Shown in pieces: positions 45,924-52,691 of a stretch of DNA of 52,691 nucleotides (position 1 is the first letter of the stretch; each line of letters opens with the position of its first letter). This stretch comes from Cytidiella melzeri (taxonomy: Eukaryota > Basidiomycota > Agaricomycetes > Polyporales > Irpicaceae). The stretch lies in contig JABYQR010000311.1 in the NCBI GenBank assembly GCA_022592445.1, positions 1 through 52,691 of the forward strand, given 5' to 3'. The notes under the pieces are model-generated. The model searched no databases, was not told where the DNA came from, and worked only from the letters and a program-made list of their open reading frames with translations. A program made the position numbers and the translations under genes.

Positions 45924-46903
45924 ATGTCATCGTCGTGTGTCCTCCAGTTGTTCGCCATTTTCGGCGCTGCCATTGTACTCAAGGCCGCGTACGACTTTTC
46001 CTCGTTCCTTTACTTCCATCTCCTTAGTCCACCCAAGTATCACCGTTACCTGTATGGTAAGGCACCCTATGCACTTATCACAGGAGCCACTGATGGTATT
46101 GGCAAGGCTGTCGCGAAGGAGCTGTACGGCATAGGGTTCAACCTTGTCCTCCATGGCCGCAACCTCGACAAACTACGCAAGGTCCAGCAGGAGATCAAGG
46201 GAAGTAGTGGGATTCGGGATGTGCGGCTTTGGATGGCCGACGCGAGTTTACCAGACGTCGATTTCTCGAATGCACTTAAGATATGGGAGGACATTGAGAT
46301 AACACTCGTATTCCACAATGTCGGAGGTGGACAACCAAGGGCAGCAAGGTAGCGGTTTTCACTTTTCAGGCCATTGATAGGTTTCTCACAGATCTTGAAC
46401 GCCTCAGGGTTGACGGAATTTCGGAGAAGGTGCTCATGGACGACTTGCGCACAAATGCTACGTTCCCCTGGATGCTTTCGCGCGCGCTGCTCCCCAAGCT
46501 GCGAAAGGCATCTGGTCCTGTCGAATTGGTATTCGTAGGATCGTTCGGCGCTGAACTCCCGCTGCCCTGCTATAATCCCTACGGAGCTGCGAAAGCCTTC
46601 CTGAAGCAAATGAGCGCCTTGCTTACTGCAGACGAGCGATTTCGCCACCCAACCAACGTCACGACCATGTATCTGATAGTCGGAAGCGTCGTATCCGGCT
46701 CTCATCGTGTTGCCGAAAGCCTCTTGTCCCCTACAGCAGAGTCGTTTGCAAAGCACGTTGTGCACAAGATTGGATGCGGTAGACGTTGCGTGTTCGCGTA
46801 TGTGCCGCACGCGGTGCAGTTGTGGGCGGTAGGATTCTTGCCTGAACGGATCCTTCTCGACGCTGTCGCAAACGGAGTAGAAGCTGAATTGAAGCAAGCT
46901 TGA
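45924..46903 (+). CDS. SDR-family reductase-like, copy 2
   Basis: Tandem paralog of the upstream gene with identical structure: exons 45924-46348 (425 bases) and 46408-46903 (496 bases), the single intron in the same codon, and 306 residues. TGATDGIG, HNVGG and the Ser187/Tyr200/Lys204 set (VFVGSFGAELPLPCYNPYGA, then AK) are conserved, so both copies may be active. The proteins differ mostly in the N-terminal helix and the C-terminal third (for example LLTADERFRHPTN against TIAADERIRKPTN). This suggests divergence in substrate after duplication. Confidence 0.88.
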
Positions 46904-47244
46904 TTGGTATGTAGATGAATCTGTTGGCCTTTCTGCGCGTTCATTTCGCTAATAATTGAATCATCAGTGGTCGCAGTACGCGCACAATGTACTTTATGTG
47001 CTGCAGCACGTGCATGCCAGCGCTCCCATCGGCACATTCGAGGGGGCGGTAGTCGAGTATATATGTTCAGCCCTGGACAAGTCAACCAGTCTACTACAAG
47101 CGAGTTGAATATAACGCGTTAGAATTTTTTTTAAGTCATAACGGGTATGGGGGTTGCTCGAAGGCCCAACGAGCGCTTGAAGCCTCGGACCGGTAAGCAA
47201 GCCACAACCTGGTCTCTCCATCTCCCTCTCTTCCTCTTACCACG
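46904..47244. other. intergenic; no gene seen
   Basis: Contains a TATA-like tatatat at 47058, about 180 bases before the next start codon, which is far for a TATA box. Nothing else is recognised. Confidence 0.45.
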
Positions 47245-48147
47245 ATGTCGCGACACTCGAGCTACGCATATGAAAATAGCCCGCCGCCCTATCGAAGCGT
47301 AGTCAGCGACGACTGCGATGGAGAGTTTCGCTCCTCGCTATCTCTGCCGCTCAAGACGCCGTTGCTTGTCATTTACGGCACTCGGCGTGTGGTGATACGT
47401 CGTCAGCCTGATTACTCGGTGCGTATTACTCTGCTAAGCTGTCCGCTGCAATCGACTGAGAGGCTGCTTCACAGGCCACGATTGCTGCTGTGAGGGATGC
47501 GCGTACGATGGAAACTCTAAAGAACGAGTCTTTCCATCTCGAGGCCGTCATACCGGGATGTAACAGTGGCGGCGAGCTCTGCGAGGTTCCGGAAGATATA
47601 TGGTCGGAACTGGTACCATTTTTGCAGTCAGTGACGGTTGTGCTGGATAACCGTGCCCACCCAGGTTTGTACGACATGGCCTGCTCTACGAAAACACAGA
47701 GGCTCATCGCAAATAAACACAGAATTAGATCATACGCAGGCAGCACCACTTGTTGGTGGCACGGCATTTCAGATCCCATCTCCTCCTTATTCTAGGCCTA
47801 CGTTGTCGAGTTTCACTTCACCCGCATCGTCACGTCCATCGCAAGTGAATGATATACGCGAATATATCAGCCCTCACATCATGGTCAAACCTCTCACAGG
47901 CCAGAATACCCTTGTGTCTATCAGCTCTCTCGATATTACAGTGCACGAGTTGAAGTCTCGGATCTACGCGACGATGGGCACTCCCGCAGACCAGCAACGT
48001 CTGATTTTTGCTGGAAAGCAGATGAAGGATGAGCAGACTCTGCGCAAGTCAGGTGTTCTGCTGGGGGCTATTGTTGACTTGCGCCGCATTGGAATGTCAT
48101 GGGCGGAGCTATTGGACAATACTTCCTCGGTATCCATGCAGCTTTAA
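47245..48147 (+). CDS. ubiquitin-like domain protein (262 aa)
   Basis: Three exons: 47245-47418, 47475-47664 and 47723-48147. Residues about 175-246 form a ubiquitin-like fold: MVKPLTGQNTLVSISSLDIT, VHELKSRIYATMGTPADQQR, LIFAGKQMKDEQTLRKSGVL. The key PADQQRLIFAGKQ stretch is almost that of ubiquitin. The domain ends LRRIG and goes on (MSWAELLDN), so no diglycine is exposed for conjugation. The N-terminal 120 residues (LLVIYGTRRVVIRRQPDYS, GELCEVPEDIWSELVPFLQS) are not recognised and may be a basidiomycete-specific domain. A role as a ubiquitin-like adaptor is inferred. Confidence 0.8.
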
Positions 48148-49839
48148 GTCGCCCTGTGACTCAGCCCATACGTCCTCGATGGCTCTTCTTACAATGTGAA
48201 GCTCAATCGCCTCGCTCATACGCCATACAACATTAATTCGACGTTGAGAGTTGTCCGAGTTTGATGAAGCCGGGAAGACTCAAAAGTCAACCAACAAAAA
48301 CTTTTCATGTATGATAGCTTCATACTGTATGTACTCTTGTGAGTGACGTCAGTATATGTCACGATATCCCTTGCATGACGGCAGACTCATGTGCTGTGCA
48401 AAGAGCCAGTAGGCTGAGATCCGCCGGCTCAGTAATGGTGCACCTATGCTACTCTGTGTTCTGCCTGCTGTGACCAATGGATAATTACAGGAAAGAACAA
48501 TACAGAGCACATGGACCTGACATACTTTCTACGTTGCTTCTATTCTAATATGGTCCCTAGGTGGTTGGGATCGAGCCAACTACACCGCCAATTTATTAGG
48601 TCGTTCAGATTTGGCGCAGCGCCACCGCTCGCAGTTCGCAGCTCCGGCGTCTATCACCCCAAAGATGTAAGCAGTCACAGTCTGTTACAAATGTGCTTGC
48701 AATTGTTGTGGGATTTTTATGCTTGTGCTCAAGGAGCTTACATAGATCAGCCTTCAGAATACATGAAGACCAATCATGCCATTCATAGTTATGAACCACA
48801 TCAAGAAACGCAAGGTTTTAGTAATAAAAAAGCTGAGTTACATCTTTGTGACTACCTAATGCAACAAGTGTTCCTCGGACCAGTTCGATAGCCGGCGCTG
48901 CAAGCTGCACCGCTGCGCCAACTCTGAACGACCCTACATGGTTTCTCAAATTTCGAGGGACGGCTCATGATTAGCGGGTGATTGATTTAGAGGGTGAACA
49001 CGGGAGAAAGCCATGCCTGGGAGAGTCATTGGAGTTGGAGGCATGTTGTCGGGTTGGCGCGAGAGCTAGCGCTCCCGTACCAGATATACTCTACAGCTAG
49101 ATAACAGCTTCATTAATTAGCAAAAAATTACAGTGCTTGTGTATCCATACATCTATCAACTCTCCTTATTATAAGAGCCTCTACAGAGATAATCAATGAG
49201 CTACCCAATGTGAGCTGCAACTTTGTGCGTTTACCACTTATGGCACTCATAGCTATCTTACAGAAAATCCTATTTTAGCACTCCGACACCAGCTGTCTTG
49301 TTGCTCTCGACTTCTCTCTGTTACATTCTCCTCCATTCCTCCACTCTGTAGTCACAGTTGCAAGCCAAGTGATACACATGAGTGTCATAGAGAAGTTTGT
49401 CACTGGGATAATGGTGAGTCTCTCATGTCTGCCAACACTCATTCTTTCTACTCATGTGTACCCTCTGTCTGCGCTCCAAAACTCTGCCCAGCCCACCAAG
49501 ACGTAGTTTCCTGATCTTTTCAACACCTTAGGTTCCTGACAGGGTGAGTTCACCTTTGTTATTGTGTGCGCATGGAATTATGAAAACGGGTGACCTGCTT
49601 CTGTGGCACTTCAAGTCAATGGTTGCAGCAGGCACAGTTGTGGATTGTGGGTGTGACACAGAATCTAAGCAAGTTTGTATCTAAAATCCAACAAACTCAA
49701 GCAATCTTTGAGCCACAAGGTTTGGTGCCTGCAGAATCCGAATGACATGGATAGTCCAACAGAGACCGGATTTTTCCAATATTTTCACAAGTTTACAGCC
49801 TTAGGCGCCTATCTAGAGCGCTTATTTTCCGGCTAGGAG
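48148..49839. other. 1.7 kb without a supported gene
   Basis: One 126-codon frame (48511-48891) has no domain, homopolymer-rich codons and no clear promoter; I do not call it. The rest has only short frames. It may be decayed repeat sequence next to the gypsy element. Confidence 0.5.
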
Positions 49840-50487
49840 TGTTACCGGACCTAACCCTAACCTGGGTCACGTGACATCCTGCCTTATTTATCAATAGTCC
49901 AGACCCAAACCCTAGACTCAGTCTGGAGCGGTTCCAGATCAACCTAGGCTATTGTTCTATTGTTCCTCTTCCATTGATGGGGATTCCCCAGGGATTCCCC
50001 CAGGTCTTATTGTTCTATTGTTGTATTGTTCTAGTTCTATTTGTTCTACGTACCCTGGTCCTTGACAGTTACTCCGGTCCTTGACAGTTACTCAGGTCCT
50101 TGACAGTTACCCCGGTCCTTGACAGTTACCCGGGTTCCTTATTGTTCTATTGTTACTCCAGTCCCATAGTTACTCCAGTCCCTAGTGTGGGAACTGGTGC
50201 ACAGACCACCCAGACACAGTATATATAGTACCCCTTACCCTCCCTGGTTCTGCATCTTGACCTCTTCGTCATTTGCACTGCCAGGTGAGTTACTCAATGT
50301 AACCTAGTATAAGCATGCTATTAACTTCGTCATTTGCACTGCCAGTATCCGGCCTCTGAGCCTGCTTGCCTGCTTATCATCGACTTTGACCTTGTTGTCG
50401 TCGTTGGAGATCCACTTCCACTTTCTCTCCCCCTCTTCTCTGCCCTTGTGTAGGGTTTAGCAGTACAGCAGCAGTCGCTCCGCGACA
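49840..50487 (+). repeat. 5' LTR of a Ty3/gypsy element
   Basis: Starts TGTTACCGGACC and probably ends CGACA at 50487, followed by an unassigned primer-binding region and a leader of about 100 bases. A TATA-like tatatatag is at about 50221. Four 19-base repeats lie in the U3 part. The 3' LTR is beyond the window, so the borders are estimates. Confidence 0.6.
50057..50132 (+). repeat. 4 x 19-base tandem repeat in the LTR
   Basis: The unit GGTCCTTGACAGTTACTCC starts at 50057, 50076, 50095 and 50114, with one to three changes between units. Short U3 repeats of this type often act as enhancer units, but no function is shown here. Confidence 0.85.
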
Positions 50488-50590
50488 TTAGGTCAAGATA
50501 CCATACAGCTACCGGCACGACTGCCCTTAGCTTGGATCAAGTTTTCCTGTCCCCCCAGTTTTTAAAAGTTTATTCCCCCCTACGTTTGAG

Positions 50591-52691
50591 AGTAAGCCAT
50601 CGCCGTCCGTCTTGACGTGCTTGATCGCTGACTCGTTCACTTTCCGTGGTTGATTCTTAGTGCCGAAAGAATCCCACTCCCGTTTCACCGCTCGTCCAGA
50701 TCCTTTGCACAAGGATCTGAACCAAGCGCGTCGAGAAGTCAAGATCCATCGCGCCTTGCCCCAGGCCGTGTTTGATCAACTCGACGCAGAGCACGCACGT
50801 GGCAAGAGCCACAAGTACACGGAGAAGGAGCTCAAGGCTATTGCCTCCTACGTCGGTCGCCGTAAACCCAAGGGTTCTGCCCTCACACACAGATTCCCCA
50901 CTGCAGAGGAGTTTGAGAAACTCCGTGCTGAGTCCAAAGAGTTCGCTGCCCGTACCGCACGCGAACGAGCCGAGGCCTTAGCAAGTCTTCCTAAGAAGCC
51001 TTCGTTAGCAGAACGCTTCCCAGCCCGGCCAGCTACCAACGCTGGTGCAGCCCTCATAGCAGCAAAGCCGACTCTCATCGACTTCCAAAAGCACACCCCT
51101 GGAGACCTTCAAGGAATCTTTACTCCAAAGCTCACCGCCACCCTCCAACGCCTGTCGATTCTACCCACCATCGACAAGTATCAACAGCTTCACAAAGACA
51201 CGAGGCGTAACTTTGAACAAGAGAAACAGAAGTTAGAAAAGCTTCTGGAGGAGTTACCAGCCCGAGCCACTGTCATCACTCAGCGTGAGTGGCAGCTGTT
51301 GGATTGGGGTTTAAAGGCAATAGGAGGAATTAGTTTCAAGGGTCTAAGAAGGAATTACGTACAAGTTTTCAAAGGTTTAGACAGAGTTTGGTCGGACGAG
51401 TACTTCGTATCGTTCTAGAAATACAGTGTGGCTTCTCAAAGTCCCAGAAGTAGTGTTTGGTCTAGAGATCATCTCCCCTGTGAGAACTACCCACACGCTT
51501 TCAATCACCGGACCATCAGAGACGAGTGTTACGACCCAGAAGAAGGACACGAAGCCTGTGAAACTCAGCCCTGTCCAAACCGATACAACGGTATTGCATA
51601 TCCCGGTCGGTACGCAAACCAGTATCGACCCATTCATCATTGGCAAGAAGCTCGTATCCTTGAATCCCTCCCACCCTTGCCTGAAGAAGACTTCGATCGA
51701 ACCTTCACGCAGGAGCAATACCAGATGGATTCCACCAACGTGTCCCAGCATGCTTCTAGGGCAGCAACCCCAGCCCCCGCACAAGAACCGTCTCCGCCCC
51801 CCACAGCAGAACAACTTCTGCATGCGCTACTCCTCGGTCAGCAACAGCTGACACAAGCGATCACAGCGCTGGTTCAGAACCAGCAACAACCAGTTAACAA
51901 CAGGTCACGGGAAAGGGTTGTAGAAAAACCCGCTAGTTTTAAGGGCAATGCTAGTAGTGACGCGCGTCGCTTTCTGGCCGCCTTCTCAATGTACGCACAG
52001 TTTAATGAGAAACTGTCGCCATACAATGCCCAAGGGGGTCAGACCCGATTAGACCACCTCTGGATTTCGTCGGCTCTGTCATTTATGACAGAAGATGCGG
52101 CAGTTTGGGCTACGCCTCACATGGACTTGATTGCCAGTCATCAAATGGCATTCAATGGTAACTGGGACGACTTCAGAACGGCGTTCAAAGCACGATTTGA
52201 ACCGGTTGATGAAATGGTGGATGCCAAGGCCAAGCTCAGAGAGCTGTGGCAAGGCAAAAAGACGGTTCCCGAGTACACGGCCCGATTCCGGGAGATCATG
52301 GATAGGACAGGCTACTCAACACAGGACCTCAGGGATCGGTATTATGAACATCTGAGCACCACGATTAAGGATGAACTAGTCCACACCGCACGGTCCCATG
52401 TCACCCTTGTCGATCTCATCAATGTGGCCACCGACATTGACAATCGTCTTCGGGTTCGAGCTCAAGAAAAAGCTCGTGAGCAAGGTCGAACCGTCCCCAA
52501 CGTGTTCAAATCTACCCCGGTCTCCACCTCGTCCCCGGCTCCTTTTGTTCAACCGTCTCGTGATTCCAATGCTATGGAAATTGATGCCACTAAAGTCGGT
52601 CCCAATGGGAAAACACGTGCTGATTTCATGAAAGCAATGAATGGAAGATGCTACGGATGTGGATCTAAGGAGCACCAGAAGAAAGACGGCA
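50591..52691 (+). CDS. gypsy Gag polyprotein with split start codon and one in-frame TAG
   Basis: Gag packages the element RNA into particles. There is no ATG in this frame before the end of the first 250 codons. Splicing the GT-AG intron 50592-50660 joins A (50591) to TG (50661) and makes a start codon directly before CCGAAAGAATCC. The first part (to 51415) is basic and helical (HKYTEKELKAIASYVGRRK, EQEKQKLEKLLEELPA). TAG at 51416-51418 is followed in the same frame by the capsid-like part (SFKGNASSDARRFLAAFSMY, ISSALSFMTEDAAVWATPHM, WDDFRTAFKARFEP, TVPEYTARFREIMDRTGYS). A zinc knuckle (CYGCGSKEH) is cut by the window end. The TAG may be a mutation or a programmed readthrough site. Confidence 0.75.

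Larger units (their letters stand above)
49840..52691 (+). mobile_element. Ty3/gypsy retrotransposon, 5' part
   Basis: LTR, leader and Gag are inside the window; Pol and the 3' LTR continue to the right. Apart from one in-frame TAG the reading frame is clean, so the copy looks young. Confidence 0.8.

Noticed and set aside
48511..48891. 126-codon ORF as a gene
   Set aside because: No domain, no splice partner, no convincing promoter, and it sits in a repeat-like gap.
50660..50662. GTG as the Gag start codon
   Set aside because: Nuclear genes rarely start at GTG, and a splice acceptor ends exactly there, which explains the frame better.

Overview
The window looks like nuclear DNA of a mushroom-forming basidiomycete (Agaricomycetes; a Polyporales-like genome would fit, but the species is not identified). 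The basis is gene structure (many GT-AG introns of about 45-65 bases), the families present (lineage-expanded BTB and F-box genes, SDR reductases, Spo7, SRP19, Cse1, Smp3) and the mobile elements (chromodomain Ty3/gypsy, Ty1/copia, RNase H-bearing LINE, IS630-like DNA transposon).

Bases 1-26200 are an accessory, transposon-rich block built around repeated copies of two gene families: a BTB/POZ protein with a split BTB fold, a conserved acidic insert and a C-terminal Cys4 zinc ribbon, and an F-box protein. BTB genes at 988-2441, 3337-4852 and 18102-19604 can be spliced into full open frames. Three more copies are broken (14960-15460, 19870-20200 and 20663-26134). One F-box gene is intact (15711-17457). 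A second F-box copy is split, with its 5' exons at 8480-9205 and its last exon at 5206-5385. The copies derive from an F-box plus BTB module that has decayed reciprocally: one module keeps the BTB gene and the other keeps the F-box gene.

Mobile DNA is layered on this block. It includes a Ty1/copia 3' end with a 482-base LTR, and two members (652 and 892 bases) of a MITE family with TA target duplications. There is a 2.5-kb element with terminal inverted repeats of about 0.5 kb that holds a LINE 3' end. Chromodomain gypsy remains carry two LTR types. The main discovery candidate is a 4.67-kb two-gene DNA transposon (20694-25360). It encodes an IS630/Tc1-like DDE transposase and an unrecognised 570-residue protein, has TIRs of about 100 bases, and sits in an exon of a BTB gene between TTA duplications. 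A 160-base deletion derivative of the same family lies at 8049-8208, also between TTA. About 8.4-15.6 kb is strongly CpG-depleted.

Bases 26700-48150 are an ordinary gene-dense core region. It holds a carboxylesterase-type protein without its nucleophile serine, SRP19, a JTB-like membrane protein, GPI mannosyltransferase 4 (Smp3), another BTB protein, Spo7, a two-helix membrane protein, the importin-alpha exporter Cse1, two tandem SDR reductases and a ubiquitin-like-domain protein. Bases 48150-49840 hold no gene I can support. From 49840 to the window end lies the 5' part of a Ty3/gypsy element (LTR, leader, Gag), whose start codon seems to be assembled by splicing.

All exon coordinates were read by eye from GT-AG signals, frame continuity and comparison among copies. 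No alignment or database search was run.
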